Origin: Antedon mediterranea
Taxonomy: Eukaryota; Echinodermata; Crinoidea; Comatulida; Antedonidae
Length of the DNA stretch: 64,000 bases
Assembly: GCF_964355755.1 (NCBI RefSeq)
Contig: NC_092675.1
Span: 4,128,312 to 4,192,311, forward strand
Reading direction: 5' to 3'
Shown here: one piece after another, positions 1 through 12,480 of the stretch
Layout: every line of letters begins with the position of its first letter
How positions within the stretch are numbered: position 1 is the stretch's first letter
The notes under the pieces: generated by a model
The model's input: only the letters and a program-made list of their open reading frames with translations
The model's database searches: none
What the model was told of the DNA's origin: nothing
Position numbers and translations under genes: made by a program

Positions 1-352
1 ATTATAGCAAATAAACCTATTATCCCTTCCATTGTTTTGTTGTATGTTCTCATTGTTTCCCAGATAGAGTTAATAGACCTGCAGATTTAAGCCATCCATA
101 TAGTAAAGGAATTATCCTCCATGTTCAGAACAAACAATAGTGATTATGTTAATCATCTAACCTTTGAACTTTTTAATGGACTTGTTTCCAGAGAAATTTT
201 AAATTGTAGGTGATTGTCAATTGTTAAAATATCTATAGTAAGTATTGTACCTCATCCATTTGGTATACAGTACACTTAGGGCTAGTACTGAATGTGCAAG
301 CATGAAGACTATTCTTAAAATATACTCTATTGTGCTACTAGACTGTATACAT

Positions 353-506
353 AAGCTCTGTCTACACTATCAAACATTAAGTGACAAAAAAAATGTGATG
401 TGATGGACAGGATGATGTCATATCACTACCGTATTTTAGCATATCACTACCATAATTGGGTACATCACACTTTTTTCGAATTAGTTTGATAGTGTAGACA
501 GAGCTT
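353..506. mobile_element. Palindromic MITE, family A, copy 1
   Basis: The ends are inverted repeats: AAGCTCTGTCTACACTATC at the left and its reverse complement at the right. Inner arms also pair (a run of A next to TGTGATGT, against ACATCACAC next to a run of T), so most of the element can fold back. No protein is encoded, which is typical of a non-autonomous DNA transposon. Confidence 0.85.
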
Positions 507-1162
507 TACACTATAATTGTAATTAAATCATGATAGTATAAAACTAACTCCAAATAAAGAGTCAGTTTTACTTTTTTTTTCAATTAAAACCCCAAATATA
601 CATGATAGTAAAAACTCTGCATGTTGTTTATATTTAGTAACATGATAATTATTCTCAATTAATAACTGTAATGTTTAATCATTATTTTGTCTATAAATAA
701 CACAATTCACAATCCACTGCACCTACTGTAGGTATTTTGGTTTCGCTTTCCCTTTTTTAAGAAACCATTGAGGAACAAATTTGTTCTTGGAATTGAATAT
801 GGTAGGTTTAACCATGGTTTAACACATGTTGTGAAGAAATCTTATCTTCTTTGTGTTTATCTAATTGTCCATAATGATCTGGTAAGGCCAGATTATTGAC
901 ATAGTCACATCCTTCTTATTATTTCTGTTTTGCCAATACTGTACTGGGTGGTAACACAATACAAAGATGAAACTATTATTTTGGTGTTACTGTAAGATAA
1001 TATTTGATTTGGTTAGGATAAAAAGAAAATATTATTTCAGCCTTTAAAATGTCTGAAATGTGTTGTTTCACAACTCATGTTTCAATGTTTTGTTTTTGAG
1101 TGAAAAGTGTGAACATGTCCTTGTTTGTTTTGTCAATATAATGTGGTATAAACATGTACAAG

Positions 1163-1797
1163 TTAAAGACACCTTCCCTACAATTTGTGACGTTTTGTAA
1201 AAATAATACATATATATTACTTTAAAAACATTAAACCAGGTCATTCCTTGTCTTAAATGTACGTTTTATGGTAAATTATGATAAAAAGTGAGAAACAATG
1301 CACTACCTAAGTAGCTCGCGGCGAATGACCTCTCGTGGACGGTCTTTAAGCCTAGCCTAGCTAGGCTTAGTTTTGTAGGCCTAGCTGGTAAACATCGGTA
1401 ACGTACAAACATCGTACGCTAGCTATATACCTAGCCTGACGTTGTATAGTTGCTGCATTAATTATCTTTCTATTTTTGCCAGAGTCCGTTGATACAAATT
1501 GGAAAAAAACTGGTATTTTCGCTAAAAACTTAGGATTCTTCCATTTGTTTTGGCCTCACGATCGATCGAAAAGTGGGTGAATTACAGAAGAAAAACAAAA
1601 ATATCAATCCGCTCGCAATGCATTTTGGGATTTATAGCGGGCCGCTATAATGATTAGAATCAACTTATTTTTCACATTTTTAACCGTTTTAAAGACGAAA
1701 AAAGTTATCGCAATAGGACCATATAGTATTATTTTTACATTAAATATAGTTTGTGATCTTAAATTAGATCTAAAAAATGTAGGGAAGGTGTCTTTAA
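1163..1797. mobile_element. TTAA-flanked inverted-repeat element
   Basis: Both ends read TTAAAGACACCTTCCCTACA facing inward, a perfect 20-base terminal inverted repeat. If TTAA is the target duplication, the true ends are AGACACC. That target site is used by the piggyBac and Kolobok superfamilies, but TTAA is itself palindromic, so the duplication cannot be proved from one copy. The interior is richer in GC and CpG than the flanks and has no convincing transposase frame. Confidence 0.75.
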
Positions 1798-1920
1798 TGA
1801 TATGAATGAATTTGCTAGAAATTGTGTAAACAGGATGGACAAATGATCGCATATAAACACCCTGGCAAAGACAAAAGATCCACTGATGAATCGCAAATTC
1901 ATATAGAAAAACAGTACACC

Positions 1921-2058
1921 TGAAGTCTACACTATCAAACTGTATGTGGTAAAAAAATGTGATTTGCCCAAAGTGAATAGATGATGTTTATTATCTACCA
2001 TATTTGGGCACATCACACTTTTTTTGTCAAACTAGTTTCATGGTGTGAACAGAGCTTA
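1921..2058. mobile_element. Palindromic MITE, family A, copy 2
   Basis: A diverged copy of the family. The left arm TCTACACTATCAAAC is intact. The right arm has decayed (it reads TTTCATGGTGTGAACAGAGCTT). The interior keeps the CATATTTGGGCACATCACAC block. Confidence 0.75.
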
Positions 2059-5000
2059 AGAAATGACAAGCTTGACTCTGTGAAACAGTTTGCCCGTTGA
2101 AGATGATAATAATGGACAGAAATAATTATTCCATATATATTCAATAATGCAAACTGTTTTCCCTTTTTATTTACTAACCATTTGGTAAAATTATTCAGAA
2201 ATGTATTCAATTGAAATCATTAATCAATGTAATTTAATATACAATTGTTGCTTTACATATTACTTGGATTATGCATACCTGCAAAAAGTCATCACAATGA
2301 AATTAGGATTTTAATGATATTCAATAGATTAACAAAGGTCAATAATGATCCACCTTTGAATAATAAAGCGAGCAGGGACTATCAGGCCATGATCAGGTTG
2401 TGTTATGGTTTAAACAATTTTTAAGCACCCGGAACATGCTGCTGGCAGTGGCACCACAGGACCGGAAAATCCTCAAATCTAGTCTGCCATTCATAAAATT
2501 TGAATGCGAAAGTAACATGATTTGCATAGAGTTCTCATGAAATATTTTAGTTGAAATATTACAACACAAACTTGAAGAACCAGTGTGTATCACTCCAACT
2601 TTGTTGAATCTACTCATCTTCCGGAGCCCCGCTACTCCAAATTCAAATACATATGGAGAGCCATTGTTAGTGAATTTTTATAATAAGTTATCTGGGATTG
2701 GCCCCAGAACTTCAAGTTTTGTAAATGCACCCTTATTGAAAAGTGGTGAATGTTTATTTAATGGATGATTTAAACATGTTTGTGATATTTTTGTACTTGT
2801 CGATAAAAAGAAACAAATGTAGACATTTAGACATTGTGTTATAGACTGCCTCCAGCCTTTTGCAACAATTTATAGAGAAATGTGTGCGTGAACGAGGAAT
2901 TAAACCATTTACATGTCTCCTACATGTCGTGTCCAGCATTAACATTAACGATTCCAAGCAATCATGAAATTGTCTAGGAGCTAAGACCTGGAGTCTGACT
3001 GGTCGGCTCTTTTTGTCGTTGGCTGTTTAATCTTTTGGGAGTGATGTTATTAATCGCGATTGTACAGTTACCTGACAGCAGCAGAGGGCGATGAAGTCTG
3101 AACCAGGTGTACATTTTTACGGGTGTTAAACGCCTCTTGTCCTGTTTCTATCGTAAACTTTATTTTTAGTTTTACTAGTGTCATGTGGGTAATTTTTTTT
3201 TGGTTTTGAAGGTAAACTAAACCAAATTCAATTAAAGTTAAATATCCCTTTTGTAAATGATACAATCCACTAACCCTACTACATCCAAGTGGCAGCAAGC
3301 AATAAGTAATCATTACATTATGTTTTCCATATAAATAAAAGACAATAATGTAATTTCTCTTCACACTTTTGACATTCTTGACAATCCAATATGTTATAAC
3401 TTACTAATATCTTTTCTATGTAGTATAACATGTCAGTTTTAAAAGACAAATGCTTTTTGTGTTATTCATGTCCGGACACATATTGATGTTCTATTTTTTG
3501 TACTTGTAGAATTATTTATAAGATGACATTTCGATTACACTGTACAAAATTTGACATTGAATCGTCACTAATAATATATGGCAAAACAAAACTTTTTAAA
3601 TATTAAATGGCCAATATTCTATTAAAAGAAGTTAATTACTCAAAATAGAATTTCATTAAACAACCCAAGATGGTACAGGCCATCTTACACATATAAGCAA
3701 GAATATCCTTGCACCTCTACCATTAAAAAACAATATTTGGTGTCATCTAAAATTTATTTCAGACTGCATAAATGCACTATTTTTCAGTAGGTACTGTACC
3801 CTGTACATTATGTTTAAAAAAAGAACACCATTGCCGACCAATTACATTCTGAAATCATTTTTTTATTGTAAGTTAATTTAATATTGTTTGAGGCATTATG
3901 AAATGTAATCAGACTTATAATAACTTAACTTCTACTAATACTACAAAAGGGACATTTTTAAACTTTTAAAATAGCTTTATAATAGTTTTGTTTAATGGAG
4001 TGGAAAATGGAAGTGGAAATTTTCTGATGTTTCTCACTTCTTGCTTCTAAATCTTTACAGTACACTCTATAGCATGGTTAAGGTAGATCTACTATTGGTT
4101 TTATATTGTGCTGTGTCCTCCCTATTGGTAGCTACGGCACCCTTAGGCGCATTCTTATCAGTTGACTTGTTACAGTTTAGGACATACCATTGTCCTGACT
4201 GAGACCAAGGAGGTAAATTTTGCGGGTTAAAAAAAAATGCATGTATGTCAAAATTGTTTTCTTTATAAATTGGTATCCAAAGAAATTCTATTTTAAGGAC
4301 ATTATATTTAGATAAAAGTGCAAGAACGTTTGTATTGGTATTCAGAAAAATCAAATTATGATAGAGGTGAATTCGCCTATAATACAATAGTTTTCTGATC
4401 ATTTGGAAAGTAAAGAAAGCCAGTTAACATACACATTTATATGAAATTTATTTTGATTACTGTACCAAGTTAAATTATTGAATTATCTTATCAGTCTAAA
4501 ATTAGAAGCGGATATCAGTGCTACCTAGACCACTTAAATAAGTGAGTAGAACAGTACGTAGTAGAACATACTGTACATTATGCCTACAATATGTACTATG
4601 TACAGACTTACGCTTGTACTTTACTATACAAGTATGTACTTTCCTCTTTATGGGTGAATGGAAACCTATTCCAAGCATAAAGGTGACAATTTACAAGTTT
4701 TACAATCTTTGAAGAATTACAATCCTCTGGTTGATTATTAAAAAGCTCTGGGAAATTAAAAGGAAAATAGTTGTACTCTATTGCAAAATAAATAAAAACA
4801 AACAAAAAGGTTAGGTGATCTCTTCTCTAGCTTGAGGCCATTGAAAACAAATCCTTTAGTTATTAAGAGGATGGTCTCTTGAGTCTGATGGCTTAATTTA
4901 CTGGAGCGGCGGCCATCATAGCGCTAACACTGCACCCACGGCAGTCCTTGCATAACTAGATAAGGGTATTGTGCAATTCCAAGTGCATAAGAATGCCTTT

Positions 5001-5896
5001 TTATATGTCTTCTGTTAATGATACTTGTTAAACAAGACTAAATAGCCTCAAGAAATACCCTGTTGTAATTCACAATGTTTTGTAGGGTTTCTATACTAAA
5101 TGCTATGTTGAACATGTACCCTATTTACACAATACTGCATCCATTCAATTGAACAAATTTGTACAGTTCAACTTTGTTAGATTACCAGACAACAAAGAAT
5201 GATACTGTAAGATTAACTATGTACAAATTGGTATCGTTGAATTTGCTTTTTGAAAAAATAGAGAACAAATTCCAAATTTGGTTAAAATTGTTACTGTTTG
5301 TTTTATTAATGAATAGATATTAGTTATAATGAAATATTAATGAACTACTGTATCCGAGTGTACAGTATATTGCTTGCACCTAACATTTTTTTCTAAGTTC
5401 TGTGAATAAACTAAGCTAGTTATCATGTTATAGTTAAAGCTACTGTATATAACAAATAATTTTGGGTGTTTCTATATTCTCTGACCCTATGTACTCTATG
5501 AAAAATGTGAAATTTTATTTAACATTGATTTTATTGTGTTATTCTATCATAAATATCAATATCCAAACTCGTAGTAGACAGGAGGAATTTGGGGGTTAAA
5601 ACCTTTTCATGTGCCCTCCTCAAGCTAGACTAGACAAGTGCTGATGGAATAGGCCTACTTTACACTACTCGGTTGATGACAATTTGTTGGCCCTTTTGTG
5701 GAAAAACGAATCCTTCTGTAAAAACCTGGATACAGGCTTGTTTATAATTGTCCCACATGAATTGTTCACCCACGGTGTCTGTTCTTGTCTTGTCTTCATT
5801 CAATACCTTCACACTTGTAGGCCTACATACCGATACTTGGACTTTTGGGAGCTGTAAGTTCCAGGTCAACACAAAGGTCAATTGCTTTTTTATCTA

Positions 5897-6613
5897 GGGG
5901 CCTGTTCGTAGGGGTTGAAAATACCAGCTTATTCCCGATTTCCGTTCGCGTGGCCCAATTAACTTTTGCCTCAGGCTACAAAAAATTCGAGGTAAAATGT
6001 TCACCAAATTTGCAGGTTATTTCAGCGATAATCCAATTATACTCGGCCTTCGAGGATAATAAATCTCCGATAGAGGCAATGTGTCAAATTTTGACAAACG
6101 TTCGCTGCCTAGGCCCGTCATTTCTCCTACGAAGCTCTTGCATACACGCTTCGAGAGCGATCGTCAGCTGGTGCTGTCCTTGTTGGTGTAGACCGCTTAG
6201 TAGGCCTAGCTGGTCGGGGAGCCGCTGGTCGGTGGTGTTTCCGTCGTGTAACATTGGGCTCAAATTCTTCGTCAATGAGTAAAATAATGGTCGTCAGGAG
6301 AAGGCATATTTCGGCAGGATTATCGGCGTTAAGAGGCATAAGGTTTGTCGCAAGGATAAGCAGTGTAAAAGGTAGCAAGTAATTGTTATTGTAAAGAAAG
6401 ATCGCGAGTAAACAATATACAACACGAAACTAGCGTGCGAAAATGGGGTCGTAGGTTGTAAAGACAACTGACCTTAAAACGTAATTTCCGGTTTGTGATT
6501 CGTCGATTAAGCATTTAAGCGGTTAAATATTTCAAGTACGAACAACGCTCAATTTATAACCCGAGGCATGGGTGAAATTAAGCGCTTATTTTAACCACCG
6601 TACGAACACGACC
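5897..6613. mobile_element. Harbinger-like inverted-repeat element with decayed coding debris
   Basis: The left end GGGCCTGTTCGTAGGGG and the reverse complement of the right end (GGTCGTGTTCGTACGG) match, and the similarity continues inward (AAAATA, then GCTTA) for about 40 bases. CTA flanks the left end and CTA can also be read at the right end, so a 3-base target duplication is possible, as in PIF/Harbinger. The interior is clearly richer in GC than its surroundings. Overlapping short frames lie on the minus strand at 6084-6378, one with Arg/Pro-rich residues, but none has a convincing start and I do not recognise a transposase. It is probably non-autonomous. The superfamily call is inference. 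Confidence 0.6.
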
Positions 6614-7101
6614 TAGGTGAATTACTTTCTGACATGTTTCCTGCTGTATGGGATTATCCTCCTGATGATAATTAGCAAATAAACTGTAAAACAGATAGTG
6701 TATGAGGATGGTAATGGAAAAGGCTCTCAATGACATTTCCATTTATTAAGATTGATGACTTAATAAGATTTACTTGAAGTTTGAATGATCTAGGGAGGTG
6801 ATTTTTGTCTATAATTTGAATATCTTGATAATCTCATCCATCTATTGGTATAGTCTCATTTCTTTATTTAAATTGAATAAATAAATATTAATATACTGTA
6901 GCATATTGTATTTTACATAGAATATGTTACATTAAGGTTTAAATTAATAATGTTGTTACCAAATTTGATTTTTAAAATGTTACCCGCTGCACTGTATAAG
7001 CAACCAAACACCATGTGTTTTAACACAGGATTTTCCACAGTCCTTGATTCTAGAACACTGGCTAGGGCTGAAGTCAGTATCATCAGATACTGTGAAGTTT
7101 G

Positions 7102-7233
7102 AAGCTCTGCCTACACTATTAAACTAGTTTGTGTGATGTGTCCAAATATGGTAGTGGTATGACATCATCATGTTCATATATGGACACTTCACATTTTTTT
7201 GTCACATAAAGTTTGATAGTGTAGACAGAGCTT
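7102..7233. mobile_element. Palindromic MITE, family A, copy 3
   Basis: Full-length copy with ends AAGCTCTGCCTACACTAT and ATAGTGTAGACAGAGCTT. The inner arms CCAAATATGG and CATATATGGACAC face each other around ATGACATCATCATG. Confidence 0.85.
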
Positions 7234-8194
7234 AATATACCTGTAGTTAGAATTTTTTATATTATTTTAACAATAGATGTCGCATCTAAATTATTCAAAA
7301 TCATAATTGTATGATCCATAATTGTTTGTTCTGTACTTCTTATTGCTCAGAGTAGTACTATGGTTGCAGATTGTCAATATATTTTATTATTTGTAAACTT
7401 TTAAATCATAGATAAATTTGTATTGAATGTTGACAATTGTGATCCAGCATTTTGTTTTATTTGGGGTTAAAGTACATTCTTATAGTAGATTTATCTAGAA
7501 AATAGCTTGTGTACAATAAAACTTGTGAAGACTTTGTCATGTGTGTCTGTCCATACCAAAATCATTTTATGTAATTGTTAGTGTTTTGGAGTATAGAACC
7601 CCAGCGATGTACCTATTCACATATTCACATTAGCCTGGTTAAATGGCATTCCCAAAATAATGATTAAAACACCTAGACCATCAGACCGCTATTATCGTGC
7701 AAAATTTAGCAAACCATGCAAAATAATGGCTGACTGTATATAACATCAATATCATCCAATGCTTTAAATGGTTTTATCGAATAAAAAACCCAAAAAAATT
7801 TGATGTTGATTATAAAATTATTTTTTATCTATTATCAAATAAACAGTTGGAATTATGCAGTAGAAACAGACCCTTAGATTACCGATTCACAATGGATTTA
7901 TGAAATTTAGATTTATATAAAATAAATATATAATATTGAAAAACCGTACACTGTAGGTTAATCTGCATTTTAATGATGACCTTTCAAATGCATCACAAAT
8001 ATTTTGAATTTCCATCATGAGTAATTTGTATCAGTCTTATTAGTACATTCTGTAGGTATCAGTAATATTCTATTAGTTATATATACTTTTCATCGCCAGC
8101 CAAAATATGGATGAATTGAACAGTATGCCAAAGAAAATGGAGATACCTAGCTTACCTAGCCTGGATAAACCGGCAAATGCCATTTTCTCTTCAA

Positions 8195-8414
8195 AGAGCG
8201 AGATATACTTGAAAAGTAGAAAATTCATTGAACACATCCCCTCTCCATAAATGGTACAGTCTATAGACCATGCCCTCAAGCGGGAGCATCCCCACACACA
8301 ATCATCATCATAGAGCGAGATGTACTCGAAAATTAGACAATTCATTGAACATCCCTCTCCATAAATGGTACAGTCCATAAACCATGCCCTCAAGTGAAAG
8401 AATCCCCACAAACC
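8195..8414. repeat. Tandem pair of a dispersed repeat unit (~117-bp period)
   Basis: Two units begin AGAGCGAGAT (8195 and 8312) and share ATTCATTGAACA, CCTCTCCATAAATGGTACAG and CATGCCCTCAAG in the same order. The internal repeat makes a minus-strand frame of about 110 codons look repetitive; I do not regard it as a gene. A third unit lies at 12399. Confidence 0.75.
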
Positions 8415-8927
8415 ACTACCAACACTATTTCTGGTTAGTGTAATTTAATCACATCTAAAAAGACATTTACTCATAATTAATTATTTGGATCCAATGAAAT
8501 TATTTCAATAAAATACTGCAAGTTGTACTGAATGTTCATGGAAATCAAACACCTTGGTTTAATAACAATCCTGCCAAGTTTAAAGAGAGAATTCATTTAG
8601 ATTTCCTCTTGGAAATGGCACTTATTTTCCTATTTTCAAAGCACAGCCAGATCAAATCACCCCATTTCAGAATATCTGTATCTATCCCATGAGATAAATT
8701 ACCATCTTTCTCGCTCATTGTATGTGGTAATTTTCTTACTTCAGATTCAAAGATTGTATTCAATTAAATAAGCCTTCTTTATACTGTACAACAATATTCT
8801 ACTTTACATGCACAGAGCTACAAAATGTGTACAGTACTTTTTATTTCATGCATTGATGCTGTAGTAAAAATATTATGTTCTCCAAACACATATTTATATA
8901 TGGTACAATGTCACAATAATTGTTGTT

Positions 8928-9300
8928 AACGTTTTCCGTCTTCCGACATTACGCTTTCCACAATTTGTTTCCATTTTTTTCTGTTTATGGCAGGATGGTT
9001 TGTTATTGTGTTAGTGTCTACTAGTCCTTGTAAGTCTTTCTTTATTTGATTCATCCAGTTATTTCTTGGTCTTCCTACGGGTCGTTTTACTTTCCTGTTA
9101 GTTTCCTTCATTGTTTGTTTGATTGGGGTATCATCCGGTAATCTAATTATGTGTCCATACCATTTTAGTCTCCTTCGTTTAATTCTTTTACTCCACATTC
9201 TTCTTGTTTTGTTATCTCGTATATTTTCGTGTTACAAACTCTATCTCCTAATTTAATATCATCTTTCGCAACATTTTCCTGTGATATATATCTATACTCT
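8928..9300 (-). mobile_element. LINE 3' end, 5'-truncated (copy 1)
   Basis: Read on the minus strand, 8926-9198 encodes about 90 residues with RRRLKWYGHIIRLPDD followed by RPVGRPRNNW. This is the familiar C-terminal tail of non-LTR endonuclease/reverse-transcriptase proteins. Upstream (higher coordinates) a second frame reads KLGDRVCNTKIYE and appears to be separated by a frameshift and stop, so the copy is dead. Positions 8928-9088 are identical to 20613-20773. Confidence 0.8.
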
Positions 9301-9979
9301 CTTGTAATTTTTTGTCACAATAAACTGTGATAAAATATAAAATACATTTTTAATATTATTGTAGCCAAATTTCTCAAATATTTATAAAACATTTTTGTTT
9401 TAAGATTACTGTTCATTCCATAAATATGTCACTACTTCCTAATAAAGGTCTGTATTCATTATATAAGGTAGTAAACTACTTTATTTATTTAATGTTTTAT
9501 TGTTTTATACAGTATACTACAGTATTAGTTTCTGAACACTTAAATTGATGTCAGAGTTCATTTGAACAGAAAAGGGATACACCTCTTTACTTCAGGTATC
9601 TTTGTTAGAGGTACTTTGCCTAATAACCTTCAAATATTATTATTTTGGATTCTTGTTGAGAAGTTACCCAACCTTGAAATTCAAACAAATTCTTCTGTAT
9701 TGAAAATGACTGTTTTCAATTAATAAAAGCAAACTGAGAAAGTCCATCCTGTGTTTTAACTACCTATGCTTGCATAGTTTACAGTAAGGGATCATAATGC
9801 TACTGTAGTTACTGTATTTTATTTATTACAAGCACGATTCTGACTTTGAGTTAATTGGCATCAGAAATGATCAAGTACTATGCATATTCAAATATCGCTA
9901 CCTAGGTTTATACATCTATCCCGGCATCTATCTGAGTATTCACTTTCCATTCCAAGAAGGAAGTTTTAAACAAGGCCAT

Positions 9980-10085
9980 ATAAATGGCTGCAGTCGCGTG
10001 CTGAAATTAGTGTTTACCGACCGTCCGAACAACCGACCAACCGACATAGTGAGCTGTAGAGTCGCGTTGCACGTGACTAGAAATC
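9980..10085 (+). repeat. Probable dispersed repeat with GACC-rich core
   Basis: A short GC-richer block contains CGACCGTCCGAACAACCGAC followed by TAGAGTCGCGTTGCACGTGA. It stands out from the AT-rich flanks and resembles a repeat motif I associate with marine invertebrate genomes. Only one copy is in the window, so the call rests on recollection. Confidence 0.3.
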
Positions 10086-10889
10086 CCCAGGGTTCATGCC
10101 CTCCACCAAATGCAGGATGTGCCTCAACCCTTAACCCAGCGCCATTGAATATTTCTTTTCAAGATGTAAGAACATTAATTTTTAGCAAGCCAGTGTCAGT
10201 TCAATCAATCTTCAAGTATGGATGGTTCGTGTATAATCCTGTTTTCTTTATTTATGTATTATTGTTCCATTCATAATATTTACTGTATTTTTGCAATTAG
10301 GAGTAATGTATTTGACAAATTTGAAAAATATAATGAATGAGTTTGTTCCTTTTAGGTAAAAAAAAAAGTTTTGCATCCTCTCCTTTATTGATTTATGGAC
10401 CTGTATGATGGTGACCATTCTTTAAAAACTATTATTCTCATTTTCTTTTATGTCATAATTGCATAAATACTAATATTAAATCCCTACAAAACAGTACTGA
10501 TAAAAACTATTGGTAGGATTCTACCAGTCTGGGTAAATTCCATAAGGGAATGCCTTATAATGTTAATTTATTGATAACATAATTATCAATTTTGAGAGTA
10601 TTATTGTGTTGTTGAGGCATACAGTATCTTGGGAATTTTCCTATTAAGATAACATTAATTTATTTAAAGGACGTAGATTAAATGGAAGGCAGTTTCCATC
10701 TAGTAGAACATTAACTGTTTTGTCTCAAATCTTTGATAATAGAAGATCTACTGTGGTTGAATTTACAAGTTAACAGGTGGCAACAAACTTAAATTTATGA
10801 ATACCGTAGTAAAGAGATCATTAATTGAATAAATGGTACACTGAAGCCAAACTGTAATTTAACATTTATAATTTGCTTTGACTTGATTT

Positions 10890-11220
10890 TATTTATGCGT
10901 CAGCCCATTGTGACTACTATGCTCCTTCTTTCTTTTATTCTCTACCTTTAAGCATTCGTAACTCTTACAATTTCTCCTTTAAATCTTTTTTGGAAAAACA
11001 CCTGTTTCTCTCTCTCTGATTTTTTTTCCTTCTTTCATTGTAGGCATACTGTATATTTATATTTATATATATATATTAATTTTTTTATCTTTGTTAATTT
11101 TGTGTTTTTATAGTTTATTTTGTATTTACTGTTTGTATTGTTTGAGGGTCCCTAATGATCAGCTGATGCTGGATGGACCACCCTCATTAAATATTGTTGA
11201 AATAAATAAAATAATCAAGG
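10890..11220 (+). mobile_element. LINE 3' remnant (CR1/L2-like)
   Basis: The + strand reads FFYSLPLSIRNSYNFSFKSF, then LEKHLF. This is the typical end of CR1/L2/jockey-type reverse-transcriptase proteins (leucine-rich 'LP.SIRN...FK..L...L'). It is followed by a 3' untranslated tail ending GAAATAAATAAAATAA. Only the last ~35 codons are recognisable. Confidence 0.65.
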
Positions 11221-11272
11221 GTTTCTGTATATTTAAAGCCATATCATTAAATATATTTGACATAATGTTGCA

Positions 11273-11418
11273 TAAAGCGTGGTTGCCATTAGAACGCACC
11301 ACAACAATGTATTGACGCAAAGTGATGTATTGTGTAATCACAAGTGGGAACCGATGACAGTGCTGCAAAAATTGCAGGTTTGATTTCACGTTGCGTCACT
11401 AGTAGGAACCAAGCTTAG
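11273..11418. mobile_element. MITE family B, copy 1
   Basis: Left end AAAGCGTGGTTGCCATTAGAA; right end CTAGTAGGAACCAAGCTT. The other copy at 53277 has cleaner arms (AGCGTGGTTCCCACTAG against its complement) and shares the interior blocks GACGCAA and TAATCACAAGT. The pair defines a two-copy inverted-repeat family with no coding capacity. Confidence 0.7.
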
Positions 11419-12398
11419 TTCTGTCTCTAGAGATGTTTGTTTGGAAAGGCTGTTCTCTCCCCCTTCAAAATTACCCAATGGGCATTATGTAAAAGTTTAA
11501 TTTCTAAGAAAAAGACATGTATTAGTATTAAAGCTGATTGTACAGTATTGACATTCATATATAATCTCACCCTAAAGGTAAAAGTGTGCAGAATAATTAA
11601 TAAATGATCCATGCCTACATTTTGGTCAAACTTTAATATAGAATCTCTCAAATATGATCTACAATTAGGAGGTGAAAAGATGCAAGTAATTTTAAAACTT
11701 GATTTTATTGGGCAACATTATCTGAGATGGTATATTGCGGCTCTAACAACTTGAGTCTATTGTATATTGGCTCTCTGTGTTAAAATATGGACAATTATTA
11801 CCTTTACTGCCCGAATCTTTTCAAATGCTTTAAGATGTGTCAGTTCAGTATGGATTGCCATGATTCAGTGATAGTACTTGATCTTGTTTCAAATTCTAAG
11901 AAGGGTAAGCTTTAACTGCATACCGAGTCAATTTGATACTTAAGTTTTAAGTTGCGTTCTTGTGTATTCCGAGGCTGAATGATTATTTTGTTTTTCACAT
12001 TAAATTGCGGAATGTGAATGTTTATCAATGTATAACATTTAGTATTAATTTTGTGAGCATCGTGAAATTCACAATCATCTTTCTCGTCTGCATAAATAGC
12101 CAGTCAAGGCGTTGAAGCGTGCAAGTATCAAGCCTCATCATAAGTTTACTATCCTCATTATGTACAGTGTTATCAATTATATTTTTAGTAGTTAACCTGT
12201 TTACTACAAAATAGGTTAATAGTACAACATGATTAAATGTTGTACAAACAACTAAATGAAATATCGACTTCCATAAACATTTAATTCCAAATGATTCTGT
12301 GCAAATCAACCACCATGATGAGGGCAGTTTTTAGACCTGCTAGTCTATTTTGTGCCTAACTTACCTAGATAAACCAACAATAGCCCTTTCTCCTTCGA

Positions 12399-12480
12399 AG
12401 AGCGAGATATAACTTGAAATGTAGAAATTCTCATTGAACACCCCTCTTCACAAATGGTATAATCCATAAACTATGAAATA
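12399..12480. repeat. Third unit of the AGAGCGAGAT repeat
   Basis: Shares AGAGCGAGATATA, ATTGAACACCCCTC and AAATGGTATAATCCATAAAC with the two tandem units at 8195-8414, in the same orientation and order. The DNA just upstream (TTACCTAG, then ATAAACC) is also shared, so the full dispersed unit is longer than the part listed. Confidence 0.6.

Larger units (their letters stand above)
1..5890. other. Gene-free AT-rich stretch
   Basis: I found no exon I can support on either strand. The open frames here are short, low in complexity and lack conserved motifs. The stretch holds two copies of the palindromic element family A, a TTAA-flanked inverted-repeat element and unannotated AT-rich DNA. A distal exon or untranslated region of a gene lying outside the window cannot be excluded. 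Confidence 0.5.

Noticed and set aside
5845-6282. 145-codon + strand frame
   Set aside because: Crosses the left end of the same element, has no recognisable domain and overlaps frames on the other strand.
6127-6378. Minus-strand frame with a hydrophobic start that resembles a signal peptide
   Set aside because: The start would be TTG, no in-frame ATG precedes the hydrophobic part, and the frame sits inside an inverted-repeat element.
8073-8411. 112-codon minus-strand frame with internal repeat
   Set aside because: The repetition follows the tandem DNA duplication at 8195-8414 and the residues match no family I know.
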